Assembly (NCBI GenBank): GCA_002713145.1
Contig: PAVS01000024.1
Span: 1 to 64,000 of the forward strand
DNA length: 64,000 bases
Source: Halobacteriovoraceae bacterium
GTDB lineage: Bacteria; Bdellovibrionota; Bacteriovoracia; Bacteriovoracales; Bacteriovoracaceae
Reading direction: 5' to 3'
The notes under the pieces were generated by a model. That model had not been told where the DNA came from, made no database searches, and saw nothing but the letters and a program-made list of their open reading frames with translations. Shown here one piece after another: positions 52,907-62,237 of this stretch (positions are counted from its first letter, which is position 1; every line of letters starts with the position of its first letter). A program made the position numbers and the translations under genes.

Positions 52907-53031
52907 ATATCTCCCTCAAATGTCTTATGTGTGTACTCAGATATTTTCAAAAAAAAGCTATAATGACAATTCAATGTAAGAACTAATTGGCCATATCAAA
53001 CAAGCTTGGTTTAAAACCATAGTAATTTTTA

Positions 53032-53060
53032 TTTAAACACATTGCAGTAATATGTATATT
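53032..53060 (+). promoter_or_regulatory. Promoter candidate for truncated hemoglobin gene
   Basis: TTTAAA (53032-53037) and TATATT (53055-53060) are 17 bases apart on the plus strand, 38 bases before the ATG at 53099. The -35 box is poor. Confidence 0.35.
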
Positions 53061-53098
53061 CTACTTACAAAGCCCTTGGGAATTGCTAAATATTCTTC

Positions 53099-53524
53099 AT
53101 GAAGGAAGCTTTAAAACGACTTTTTAAACCAAAAAAGCCTGTGAATCTGTACCTAATGCTTGGGGAAGAACAGGGGATCAAAAAACTAGTGAATGATTTT
53201 TACACTCAAATGGAAAACGATCCCAAAGCGAGAGAGTGTTTACTGGTGCATGAACTTGATGAAGGCAGAGTGACTCAAGAAGCGAAGGATAAACTCTTCT
53301 ATTTTTTAAGTGGTTGGCTCGGAGGCCCTAATTTATTTGTTCAAAAATTTGGTCATCCTATGATGAGAAAAAGACATTTACACGTAAAGATCACTGAAGT
53401 CGAAAAAAAGCAATGGCTCTATTGCATGCAACATGCTCTCGACAAGACAAAGCTTAAAAAGTCTCAAAAACAACAGATGCTAAACTCTTTTACTGCTCTC
53501 GCTATGAGAATACAAAATCACTAA
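53099..53524 (+). CDS. Group II truncated hemoglobin
   Basis: The 141-residue cytoplasmic protein is a trHb2. LYLMLGEEQGIKKLVNDFYT is the A/B helix start, and GHPMMRKRHLHVKIT contains the proximal heme His (RH). The Trp in KKQWLYCMQHAL is the G8 Trp that defines group II. Such proteins bind O2 or NO and can handle peroxide. Single gene. No good SD is visible (AAATATTC precedes the ATG). Confidence 0.9.
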   Translation: MKEALKRLFKPKKPVNLYLMLGEEQGIKKLVNDFYTQMENDPKARECLLVHELDEGRVTQEAKDKLFYFLSGWLGGPNLFVQKFGHPMMRKRHLHVKITEVEKKQWLYCMQHALDKTKLKKSQKQQMLNSFTALAMRIQNH

Positions 53525-53582
53525 TTATCGACTATTGCGCTTTGGACACATAAGAAAACTCTAGTATGTCAGTTCAAAATCA

Positions 53583-54224
53583 CTAAAAAGTTACAGCACT
53601 AAAGACTAGCATCAAAAGCATAAAAACACTTATCAGTGCTATACCGATAAAGACTGGTGAGAATATAATGCAAAAACAAAGTGCAGGAGAGGCTTTGAGT
53701 TGCACCCTTAACCCGGCATACATAAGCACTATAGATGAAATCGACTGAGCAAAGGCTCCGAAAAAGGGAATGATTTTGAAAATATGAGAGGCATAATAAA
53801 CACTTATAATTTCATTTGCCTTACCTGCAAGATCTCCTGGGGTTTGGATAAGCTTACCAAAGAACTTGATCACAATTTCCCAATATTGAATAATAAACAA
53901 CCCAAAAAGGGGAAAGAAGATAATATCTAATACGGCGGATAAAATGAGAAAAGAGTAATTCGACATCTCATCGATATTAACTAAACCTAAAAGCTCCAAA
54001 TTTGAATCAGCGATCATGTTTGAAATCATAACGAGAACTAAATTTAAAAGGGCAATACGAGCAATCCCATTGATGATTACAAACACCCAAGAGGTAGATA
54101 AGGATTCATAGGCCGTCAATTTAAGCAGTGGCTTTTCAACATCTGGATTTACAAATTGTTCATGAGTTTTAAAAGGATGAATAAGGTAGTAAATATAAGT
54201 TAAAAACACATCGTATAATTTCAT
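53583..54224 (-). CDS. YIP1-like membrane protein
   Basis: From ATG 54224 the ~213-residue protein has an N-terminal YDVFLTYIYYLIHPFKTHEQ, as in YIP1-family proteins (DUF1282-like), and about five transmembrane helices. The frame can start 48 bases earlier but would overlap the upstream gene. It lies 14 bases after the DUF4340 gene, so it is probably the last gene of the ABC system operon. Confidence 0.65.
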   Translation of the reverse strand: MKLYDVFLTYIYYLIHPFKTHEQFVNPDVEKPLLKLTAYESLSTSWVFVIINGIARIALLNLVLVMISNMIADSNLELLGLVNIDEMSNYSFLILSAVLDIIFFPLFGLFIIQYWEIVIKFFGKLIQTPGDLAGKANEIISVYYASHIFKIIPFFGAFAQSISSIVLMYAGLRVQLKASPALCFCIIFSPVFIGIALISVFMLLMLVFSAVTF

Positions 54225-54238
54225 AGTTCTATCTTTAT

Positions 54239-55618
54239 TTATTTCGAGCTGAGTGTAAAGATCCCCTGCCACGTAGAAACCCCGATTTGTTTACTTGAGT
54301 AATTAAATAAGTGTTGAAGATGGTGCTTAGAATCATAGACCAAGGTTTTATTGCCTTCAAGGCAAACTGAGTAGCTGTTGTTCAGCATTTCCACATCAAT
54401 ACACTCTCCTTGAGGAGGAGTTTTTGTTTCAAGCACATAGTCAGCTTGTTCAAACTCTGTGAGGTTAAACAAAATATTAAAGAGTAAATTGATCTTATCA
54501 TTGTCTATTGAACTTACCTTATCTGACTTTGCATTCACCGAGAAATTTTTTAAATCATCCACTTTAAATGAATAAGACTGATTATCTTTCCCCGGGTACC
54601 GAAGTTTAAATTCAAGTTGATTGAGACCAGACAAGGTTTTTTGAGAAAGAATTTTTTTCTTCCAAAAATCTTGAGGGGTATAGAAAAAAAGTCGGGCTGC
54701 ATTTTCATCCAATTCAAACACAGCATCAGCATTATCAAACTTGACATAGAAGCCATACTGATTATTGAGTGCTTTATAGAGTTTGAGCTGTGTCGTTTTT
54801 TTATCGTGATAAAAAGTCAAAGTGCTTGAGAGATGAGAAAGAACGACTTGATCACTCTTTATAACTTTCTTGACTCGCATCTCACCCGAGATTTGCAAGA
54901 GCTTTTGAGCGATAGGAAGATAGCTTATTCCTTCTGGAGCTGTAGGTTGTGTTTGATTATTCAAGACATCTATAATAAATGATCTGTTTCGTTTACTGTC
55001 GATCACAATTTTTTCAATATTTTTAATTTCGTGGCGAGCAAACAAAGACCTTTCTATAAATAAATCCTCTTGCCCTTGGAGAATATTTCTAAACCTAAGA
55101 TACTTTTTAATATTGAGATCTTGCTCTTCTTTGTAGGCAATATCAAAACGAGAATTGTCATAACAAATATAGATTTCTCTCTCAGGAGTATTAAGGTTTT
55201 GTAAATAAAACCTTCCTGACACTTGAGAAATATCACCGAGTAAAAACTTATATTCTTTATCAGCTACAAAAAGAGAAAAAGGCAGTTTTGTGTTTTGAAA
55301 AAAATGCTCATCCGACTTTTTTTCAATGACTCCTGCAGTCATGATGCCTTGAAAGATTTGTCTGAGTTCTTGAACCATTTGAAAAGAGGCTGGGTAATTA
55401 AGATTCTCTACCGTCCAAGCTTCAGGTGACTTTTCTCTCAATATATAATTGGGTGTTTTCACTTTATTAAACTTATAAGCTAAATCTTTAAAGAAACTTA
55501 TTTCCTGAATTTTTTTATATTCTTCTTGAGACATTTTTTCTTTTTTGTAAATCTCTTCACTATAGTAAGCAAGTCCAATCAAGGCCAATAGAACGAGTCC
55601 TAGGAGGAGATTTTTCAT
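54239..55618 (-). CDS. DUF4340-type protein
   Basis: The 459-residue protein has an N-terminal transmembrane anchor (LLLGLVLLALIGLAYY) and a long extracytoplasmic domain with repeated beta-strand motifs such as LPFSLFVADKEYKFLLGDIS and YGFYVKFDNADAVFELDEN. The DUF4340 family often sits next to Gld-type ABC transporters, as here. Its start overlaps the gldG-like stop by 1 base. Role unknown; likely in the same envelope complex. Confidence 0.75.
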   Translation of the reverse strand: MKNLLLGLVLLALIGLAYYSEEIYKKEKMSQEEYKKIQEISFFKDLAYKFNKVKTPNYILREKSPEAWTVENLNYPASFQMVQELRQIFQGIMTAGVIEKKSDEHFFQNTKLPFSLFVADKEYKFLLGDISQVSGRFYLQNLNTPEREIYICYDNSRFDIAYKEEQDLNIKKYLRFRNILQGQEDLFIERSLFARHEIKNIEKIVIDSKRNRSFIIDVLNNQTQPTAPEGISYLPIAQKLLQISGEMRVKKVIKSDQVVLSHLSSTLTFYHDKKTTQLKLYKALNNQYGFYVKFDNADAVFELDENAARLFFYTPQDFWKKKILSQKTLSGLNQLEFKLRYPGKDNQSYSFKVDDLKNFSVNAKSDKVSSIDNDKINLLFNILFNLTEFEQADYVLETKTPPQGECIDVEMLNNSYSVCLEGNKTLVYDSKHHLQHLFNYSSKQIGVSTWQGIFTLSSK

Positions 55619-57129
55619 CAGCGACTCATCTTTCTTTTATAGCTATAAATGGACAGTCCGAAAAAAAGAAAGGGAAAAAGCAAAATCACTAAATAAAAGA
55701 TAAGACTGAGATGAATGTCAGAGATGTAGACAAGTTCACCACTTAACTCTGGCCTGTCGATAGAGCTCAGATTCTCCTCTCCTACTAACCAACCCAAGGA
55801 ATTCAAGAAGAGGTTGTAGTTATTTGCCTGTCCTTGAAATTGATTGGTTAAAAAAGCACTGGACGACCACAAGACAAGCTTTGATTGTTTATACTCTCCA
55901 ATGGTCATAAGGGTGAGAGGACCTTTGAAATCTCTATTGCTCTGGTAGGTCGCACGTCCTTGCTTAACTTCCTCAAAACTCGTCTCTCCCCAACTCGCAG
56001 GGAAATGAGTTGTTTGAATAATTTTTTCCCATTTATAGCTTCCTTGCGGGAAGGTGAAAAAACCACTTACGGGAAATACTGTGCGCCCCTTGAAATTCTT
56101 TGTAATGGGGTTCTCGCTATAATTATTAATGATAGGAATAGAAGCTTCTCCCCCTTGGCTGGCAGCTAATTTATCTAACACCAATCCGTTGACAAATTTT
56201 GCACCAAATTGAGCAAGCAATTCAACAAGATTTGAAACGAGAAGCTGACTAAACTGGGGAGCAAATGTCACCACAGCGGCCCCCCCTTTGGATAAATATT
56301 TTTCTAAATTCTTTAATTCTTTGTCGAGAAAACTATTCACTGGATTAATGATAAGAACGACATCTGCATCAGCAGGAACTTGATAAGATAAATCATGAGA
56401 ACGCATTTCATAATTAGCACCTTTGAGAACGGAGTGAAGATAACTCCCCCCATTTAAGGATTTATCCGCCAAATCTAGTTCGTTATGGCCATGAACAAAA
56501 TAAAGCACAGGTGTTTTTGAACGCAGAACTTTTATGAGAAGATTAGTCACTGACAGTTCATCTTTGATGACACTTAAATACTCTTTGCCTTTATATTGTA
56601 CTAAAAGCGTTCCATTTTGTTCAACCCCATAGAGTTTAACCAGCTCAGGCTTTAAATCCACATCCACTGCATCTAATTCAACTTTTGAATTTTCATATTT
56701 ATAGAGATTGAGTAATTTTAAATACCGAGACCAATCTTCTCGTTTCGCAAATAAAGTCATAGAGAGTGGCTCTGAAGCTAATTGTTTCATGACTTTTTTT
56801 GATTGATCAGAAAGTGTATTGAGTTTTGTTTGAGTGAAGTCAGCTGTCCAATCGTTTTTGAGAACAAGAAAATTGACCATTCCTAAAATAAAAAAGATTA
56901 AGACTAAAGTCAGCCCATTACTCATCAGTTTTTTGAAAAAATGTGAAGCCACCACTCTTTTAATCCATTTTCGATGAAAGATCAGATAAACTAAAAAAAG
57001 GAAAACAGTCCAAACGAGTAAATAAGTATTAAATTGAGTGTATTCACTCGCAACCACATACATACTTAATGTGATGACAAAAGAGCTGATCAAGACAAAA
57101 ATCAAAAGAAAGTTTATGTATTTTTTCAT
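55618..57129 (-). CDS. GldG-like ABC auxiliary protein
   Basis: From ATG 57129 (AAGGA 7 bases upstream; overlaps the permease stop TGA by 4 bases) the ~503-residue protein has three transmembrane helices at the N-terminus (1-110), a large extracytoplasmic domain (about 120-470; VLYFVHGHNELDL, a typical GldG-type motif, about 210) and a C-terminal helix. The family acts with GldA/GldF-like ABC transporters; in gliding bacteria it takes part in motility, elsewhere its role is open. Confidence 0.8.
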   Translation of the reverse strand: MKKYINFLLIFVLISSFVITLSMYVVASEYTQFNTYLLVWTVFLFLVYLIFHRKWIKRVVASHFFKKLMSNGLTLVLIFFILGMVNFLVLKNDWTADFTQTKLNTLSDQSKKVMKQLASEPLSMTLFAKREDWSRYLKLLNLYKYENSKVELDAVDVDLKPELVKLYGVEQNGTLLVQYKGKEYLSVIKDELSVTNLLIKVLRSKTPVLYFVHGHNELDLADKSLNGGSYLHSVLKGANYEMRSHDLSYQVPADADVVLIINPVNSFLDKELKNLEKYLSKGGAAVVTFAPQFSQLLVSNLVELLAQFGAKFVNGLVLDKLAASQGGEASIPIINNYSENPITKNFKGRTVFPVSGFFTFPQGSYKWEKIIQTTHFPASWGETSFEEVKQGRATYQSNRDFKGPLTLMTIGEYKQSKLVLWSSSAFLTNQFQGQANNYNLFLNSLGWLVGEENLSSIDRPELSGELVYISDIHLSLIFYLVILLFPFLFFGLSIYSYKRKMSR

Positions 57130-57884
57130 AGCCACTTCCTTGATTCCAACCTCTTTTTAAGCACTATGAGAATATAAAGATTAAAGCTTAAATAAAAAAA
57201 GATATCTGATAAAGAAACAGCTCCTTTAAGAAAACTCGTCAAGTGATAATTCACCGAAAGAAAATTCAATATTTGTGAAAGAAAGTAATGTGAGGATATT
57301 TGTCCAAAAAAACCTAAAATCCATGTAAACATAATAAGAACAAAACCAAACAAAGCACAAATAATTGGGTTTCTTGAAAAACTTGAACTTAATAAACTGA
57401 GCGACGCAAAACAGCTAAAATTAAGAAAGATACCTATATAACCGGTGTAAATAAAGGCGGTATCATTCATTTGAATATTGCTTAAAACCAAAGGATAAAC
57501 TGTCGTCATGGCCAGAATAAAAAGTCCCTGTAATAAAAAACTAATATACTTGCCTAATATGAGCTCAAAATCAGAAATGCGTGCAGAAAAATAAAGATCT
57601 ATTGTTCGATTTTTGTATTCAGCTGAGAAAAAACTCATCCCTAAAATAGGCGTAATAAACAAAAAAAGAAAGTTCACGTTGGAAAATAATTTGATCACAA
57701 CTTCATTGGTAAAGTCATAATGATTTCTTAAATGAACCGGAGCTTTTTGGATATTATTGATAAAGAAATCGAGTTGGTGCATAAACAACCACCCCACGAC
57801 GAGACAAAATAATCCTGTGACGAGAAAGCCCATTGGGTTTCTAAAGAACATCAGCATTTCTCGTTTTACGATGAGCCCAATCAC
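57126..57884 (-). CDS. ABC transporter permease (GldF-like)
   Basis: The 252-residue integral membrane protein has six predicted helices, and ends of helices match GldF/ABC-2-type permeases (LFLFITPILGMSFFSAEYKN, about 85-104, then TIDLYFSARISDFELILGKY). It overlaps the ATPase gene by 4 bases and the GldG-like gene by 4 bases. Forms an ABC-2 exporter with the ATPase. Confidence 0.85.
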   Translation of the reverse strand: MIGLIVKREMLMFFRNPMGFLVTGLFCLVVGWLFMHQLDFFINNIQKAPVHLRNHYDFTNEVVIKLFSNVNFLFLFITPILGMSFFSAEYKNRTIDLYFSARISDFELILGKYISFLLQGLFILAMTTVYPLVLSNIQMNDTAFIYTGYIGIFLNFSCFASLSLLSSSFSRNPIICALFGFVLIMFTWILGFFGQISSHYFLSQILNFLSVNYHLTSFLKGAVSLSDIFFYLSFNLYILIVLKKRLESRKWL

Positions 57885-58804
57885 TGAGTGACATCTCCAT
57901 CTGTGACTTGCATAAATATATCTTCAAGACTAAGTTCTTTTTGTTGAAAAAAGACAAGCTCCGCATTCAGCTCAACTGTTTTTGCGACAACTTCTGAGCG
58001 AATATCCTGCTCTGTAAAAAAATGGACTTGGTAGCTAAATTCGTTATCAATCTTTTCTTTATGAAAACTTTGATAGCCAGGGAGTTGCTGAATAAATAGA
58101 TCTAATTCCTGACTCTCCTTTTTGGTTCTAAACTGAAGATGATTTTTACCTGCTAATTTTTTACGAATCTCTTTTATTTCACCCGTCTCAACGATCTCTC
58201 CATTCTTGATAATTGTGATCCGATCACAGACTAAGCCCATCTCATAAAGAAGATGAGAAGAGAGTAAAATGGTGTGTTCTTCACGCAGACCTTTAATAAA
58301 ATTTCTTATCTCTACCACAGACTTAGGGTCTAACCCTACAGTCGGTTCATCAAGAATAAGCACTTCTGGCTTATGGACAATTGCTTGAGCAATACCGACT
58401 CGTTGCTTATAACCTTTTGAGATATTTTCGATAAGCCTATTTTCTATAGGTTTTAAATCCAAAGCTGAAAGTGCATATTCAACATTTTCTTCAATAAGCT
58501 TCGCTGGGACAGATCGAAGTTGAGCCAGAAATTTTAAATATTCTCTGACCGTCATATCAGAATACAAAGGGGGCTCATCTAAAAGGAAACCAACACTTGC
58601 TTGGAGATTTTTATTTTGAAATGTAACCGCTCCACTGTCAGCACTTAAAAGCTGAGTCAGAATTTTCATGGTTGTTGTTTTACCTGCACCATTAGGTCCA
58701 AGAAAACCGTGAATCTCACCACGGTGAACTGTAAAACTTATGTTATCAAGAACTTTTCTGTTCCCAAAAGACTTAGTAATGCCCTCAACTATAATCTCTC
58801 TCAT
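57881..58804 (-). CDS. ABC transporter ATP-binding protein (GldA-like)
   Basis: Starting at MREIIVEGITKSFG (58804; a longer frame at 58831 is possible, neither has a clear binding site) the ~307-residue ATPase has Walker A FLGPNGAGKTTTM, the Q-loop region, signature ISKGYKQRVGIAQA and Walker B VLILDEPTVGLDP, and the C-terminal extension of the long ABC-2 type. It powers the GldF-like permease. Confidence 0.92.
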   Translation of the reverse strand: MREIIVEGITKSFGNRKVLDNISFTVHRGEIHGFLGPNGAGKTTTMKILTQLLSADSGAVTFQNKNLQASVGFLLDEPPLYSDMTVREYLKFLAQLRSVPAKLIEENVEYALSALDLKPIENRLIENISKGYKQRVGIAQAIVHKPEVLILDEPTVGLDPKSVVEIRNFIKGLREEHTILLSSHLLYEMGLVCDRITIIKNGEIVETGEIKEIRKKLAGKNHLQFRTKKESQELDLFIQQLPGYQSFHKEKIDNEFSYQVHFFTEQDIRSEVVAKTVELNAELVFFQQKELSLEDIFMQVTDGDVTQ

Positions 58805-58890
58805 AACAGAATCATATATCTTTTTGGCCATGTTGTGAATTTTAACTGTTTAATATTGAGTTTCTGTAGAGAATAACCGATATTTTACTT

Positions 58891-59898
58891 ATGGTAATGA
58901 TTAAGAATTTTTTAGAAGCTATAGATAAAGCAAATAATATCGTATTATCCACTCATTCTTTTCCTGATGCTGATGGTATCGGTGCAGAAATTAGTTTATG
59001 TTTGGCCTTAAAAGAAAAAGGGAAAAATGCTATTTGCTGTAATGATGAGCCTTTGCTTGAGAGATATAAATATCTAGACCCAAAAAATGTGGTTCACAGT
59101 GTTGATGTTATGGAAGAAGTCTATCCTCACCAGCCTGATCTCGTTATTGTCGTTGACACCAACACTATTCTTAGAACAGGCAAAAAATTTAAAGAATATT
59201 ATGACAAATACAATTGTGACATTCTTTATATTGATCATCATCCTTGTAAAGAAAAATATGTCGACCAGCACTGTATAGACACCTCTAAGGCGGCTACGGG
59301 TCAACTGGTAGGAGAGCTCATCCAAGAGGGTCTTAAACTGGCTTTTACTAAGGATATGGCGCTTCCTCTCTACACCGCAATCTTGATTGACACCAGCAGC
59401 TTTCGCTACCCTACCGTCACTGCTTCAACTCATGAACTCATAGCGAAACTGATGGCCACGGGCATTGAACCCCCGGCGGCGTATAATGGAATTTACGGCA
59501 CAAAAAAAATTGAACATATGCACTTGCTTGGTCATGTTCTTTCAAGTGCCAACGTCAATAAAAGCGAAGAAATAGCGTGGATCACTTTAAAGAAAGAAGA
59601 TATCCGTCATTATGATATAGATATTGAAGACACCCATGCCTTTATTAACAATCTACTCATCTTAGATGAAGTGAAAGTTGCTTGTATGTTTCGAGATGAT
59701 GGGGATATGGTTAAAATTTCCATGCGATCCAGCGGTGAATATGATGTGGGGGCTATTGCTATTGCTCTTGGCGGAGGGGGACACTCCCATTCTGCAGCAA
59801 CTGTGATTAAAAAAACCGATAAAGATACACTGCAAGATATCGTGTGTGACATTATTAGTCAGATTGAAAGAGAATTAGAAAACGCTAGTATTGTTTAA
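58891..59898 (+). CDS. nrnA: DHH-family phosphoesterase, NrnA-like
   Basis: The 335-residue protein has motifs of the DHH/DHHA1 family: LSTHSFPDADGIGAEISL (about 18-35), VVDTNTILRTG, IDHHPCKEKYVD (DHH motif, about 117-127), and the C-terminal GGGGHSHSAATVI (DHHA1). NrnA degrades nanoRNA oligonucleotides and pAp. Its 3' end overlaps the convergent DMT gene by 14 bases. A weak RBS precedes the ATG. Confidence 0.9.
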   Translation: MVMIKNFLEAIDKANNIVLSTHSFPDADGIGAEISLCLALKEKGKNAICCNDEPLLERYKYLDPKNVVHSVDVMEEVYPHQPDLVIVVDTNTILRTGKKFKEYYDKYNCDILYIDHHPCKEKYVDQHCIDTSKAATGQLVGELIQEGLKLAFTKDMALPLYTAILIDTSSFRYPTVTASTHELIAKLMATGIEPPAAYNGIYGTKKIEHMHLLGHVLSSANVNKSEEIAWITLKKEDIRHYDIDIEDTHAFINNLLILDEVKVACMFRDDGDMVKISMRSSGEYDVGAIAIALGGGGHSHSAATVIKKTDKDTLQDIVCDIISQIERELENASIV

Positions 59899-60787
59899 TT
59901 TGAATAATCAAAGATCCGGCGACTAAAATAATAGCTCCGGAAATTTGCACTATACTCAAACTTGCCCCCAGAAAAATCCAATTCACGATCACGGCCATCA
60001 AAGGAAAAAACATCTCAGCCAAAGTACAGAGTCGTGCAGGTATTCTTCTTAAACCTTGGTAGTAGAGATACATGGCCAGTAATCCTGAGACGAGAACCAT
60101 AAGTGAAATCTTCGCATATATATCTACATCATGAGTAAATAAAGTCGTCTCAAAAAAAGCAAAAGGTAGAAGACATAAAAAGCCCGTTAAAAATCTTCCC
60201 GTTAAAATAAGATCATCTCCGTAACCAAGATTGACGAGTTTTTTTCCATAGACCGTAGCCGCAGCCCAACCGAGAACAGAAAATAACACCAACATATAAC
60301 CTTGAAAGGAACGTTCATGAAAAATCAGCTGTTTGATATTTGTAAATTCTCTTACCACCAGCACAATGTCTTGATAACTGATAAGGAAAGCCCCTACTAA
60401 ACAAACGATAGCCCATCCGATAAATTCTTTTTGAATTTTTTCATTTAAAATATAACTTGCCATCATGATGGCAAATAAGGGCTGAAACTTCTGCAGAATA
60501 ATAACCAGGGAAGGATTGAGAAAACTAAAAGCCTTGGTAAAAGCAAGTGTGGCTAGGGCCGATCCAATTCCCCCAACGATAAAAAAACTCATAAAATGAT
60601 TTAATTTTATATTTTTAAATCTTCTCAGAGATTTAAAGGATATGGCCAAAAGCAGTAGGCTTAAAAACATATGTTCATAAAAAACAATAACAAAGGAATT
60701 TTGTAGTAAATGGCTAAGTGGATATCTTATAAGAGTATCAAGGGCCCAAAAAGCACAGGCGGCTACAATGAGAAGAAAACCAATCAA
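59885..60787 (-). CDS. EamA-type drug/metabolite transporter
   Basis: The 300-residue inner-membrane protein has about ten transmembrane helices in two EamA repeats (first: LATLAFTKAFSFLNPSLVII; second: GLLAMYLYYQGLRRIPAR). The start is a TTG whose TTGA overlaps the trmFO stop; AGGGAG 8 bases upstream supports this. Substrate unknown. Confidence 0.85.
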   Translation of the reverse strand: MIGFLLIVAACAFWALDTLIRYPLSHLLQNSFVIVFYEHMFLSLLLLAISFKSLRRFKNIKLNHFMSFFIVGGIGSALATLAFTKAFSFLNPSLVIILQKFQPLFAIMMASYILNEKIQKEFIGWAIVCLVGAFLISYQDIVLVVREFTNIKQLIFHERSFQGYMLVLFSVLGWAAATVYGKKLVNLGYGDDLILTGRFLTGFLCLLPFAFFETTLFTHDVDIYAKISLMVLVSGLLAMYLYYQGLRRIPARLCTLAEMFFPLMAVIVNWIFLGASLSIVQISGAIILVAGSLIIQIKQY

Positions 60788-62136
60788 AGTTTTGGCTCCC
60801 TTTCTAAAAAGGAGGCAAAGACTTCACGAGCTCTTTGGCTTGCAATTTCTTTTTTTACTCGCTTTTTACTTCGAGATCTTCTTTGCTCTCGAGTGAGAGT
60901 CACACTCGGAATAAGCCCGAAGTTGATATTAGAAGGACAAGGTTTCTCACAGGTCATAATATAATTTACCAAGGCCCCCATCGCCGTTTCCACCGGAAAC
61001 TGCTTGAACTCTTTATCCATCAATTTTTTATATAAATTATAAGCGACATAGAGACCACTACTCGCACTTTCGGTGTAACCTTCTACCCCTGTCATTTGAC
61101 CTGCAAAATGTAGTTGAGGATATTTTTTCGCGCTTAAATCCCAGTTGAGTAACTTTCTCGCATTGAGAAACGAATTGCGATGAACACTACCCAAATGGAT
61201 AAAGCTTGCGTTTTCAAAACCAGGTATCATGGAGAAAACTCTTTTTTGCTCCGGATATTTAAGACGGGTCTGAAATCCAACTAAATTAAAAGCAGAGCCA
61301 AGTAAGTTTTCTTTTCTTAATTGGACGACCGCATAAGGGGCGGTGCCATCAGCCATTTTGAGGCCAATAGGTTTCATACAAGAAAACCGAGGTGTATCCT
61401 TTCCCCTCTCCGCCATAAGATCAATAGGAAGGCAGGCTTCAAAGAATTTATACTCTTCAAAATCTTTTGGTTGTACTTTTTCGGCTTTCACAAGTTCTTC
61501 AACAAATTGCTCATATTGTTCTTTATTCATAGGAGCATTAAGATAGTCAGCTGAATCATCTATTTCTTTATGTCTGTCTTTGAAATAGAGTTTTGAATAA
61601 TCGAGTGAATCCGCATCGACAACAGGTGCAATAGCATCGTAAAAATAAAAATCATCCTCAGCGAGATTCTCTTGAATCCATCCCGTAAGTTTGTCTGTCG
61701 TGAGAGGCCCTGTAGCCACAATGATATCTGAACATTCAAACTCAGCGGCTAATTCAAGAGGGTTATCTGCCTCTCTTGCCACCACGGTGATATTCGGGTG
61801 TTCGTGAAGAGTCGTGGTGATAAGAGCAGAAAATTTATCTCTATCGACGGCCAAGGCATCTCCAGCCGGAACCGCAGATTCTTTAGCACACTTTATAACT
61901 AATGAGCCGAGTGCTTCCATTTCAGTTTTTAGCAAACCATGAGCGCTGTCGGGATTAAGAGACTTAAGGGAATTGGTACAAACAAGTTCTGCAAATGAAT
62001 CAATTTTTTGAGCTGGATTTTTAGTCAAAGTTTTATTTTCAACCAGTACAACTTGTACGCCTTTTTCAGCTAAATAAAAACTTGCGTCACTTCCCGCAAG
62101 ACCAGCACCAATAACTAACACTCTTTTTTCTAACAT
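60784..62136 (-). CDS. trmFO: Folate-dependent tRNA uracil-5-methyltransferase
   Basis: The 450-residue flavoprotein methylates U54 of tRNA using methylene-tetrahydrofolate. The FAD-binding N-terminus (LVIGAGLAGSDASFYLAEKG, 6-25) is followed by ELVCTNSLKSLNPDSAHGLL, and the C-terminal FAD region HFAGQMTGVEGYTESASSG. The catalytic-type motif around Cys is in RFSCMKPIG. TrmFO replaces TrmA mostly in Gram-positives and some deltaproteobacteria, which fits the inferred lineage. Confidence 0.93.
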   Translation of the reverse strand: MLEKRVLVIGAGLAGSDASFYLAEKGVQVVLVENKTLTKNPAQKIDSFAELVCTNSLKSLNPDSAHGLLKTEMEALGSLVIKCAKESAVPAGDALAVDRDKFSALITTTLHEHPNITVVAREADNPLELAAEFECSDIIVATGPLTTDKLTGWIQENLAEDDFYFYDAIAPVVDADSLDYSKLYFKDRHKEIDDSADYLNAPMNKEQYEQFVEELVKAEKVQPKDFEEYKFFEACLPIDLMAERGKDTPRFSCMKPIGLKMADGTAPYAVVQLRKENLLGSAFNLVGFQTRLKYPEQKRVFSMIPGFENASFIHLGSVHRNSFLNARKLLNWDLSAKKYPQLHFAGQMTGVEGYTESASSGLYVAYNLYKKLMDKEFKQFPVETAMGALVNYIMTCEKPCPSNINFGLIPSVTLTREQRRSRSKKRVKKEIASQRAREVFASFLEREPKL

Positions 62137-62140
62137 CTTG

Positions 62141-62169
62141 TTTAAGTCCCTTAAAATACATGATATAAT
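62141..62169 (+). promoter_or_regulatory. nadE promoter
   Basis: TTTAAG (62141-62146) and TATAAT (62164-62169) are 17 bases apart on the plus strand; the -10 is perfect. The start would be near 62176, about 62 bases upstream of the TTG I chose for nadE, and supports that codon. Confidence 0.5.
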
Positions 62170-62237
62170 CTTTGTAATTAAAGCATTTTATGCCTTATAA
62201 AGCTGCAAAGTGTCAACTCATTTACAAAGGTTTTGGC

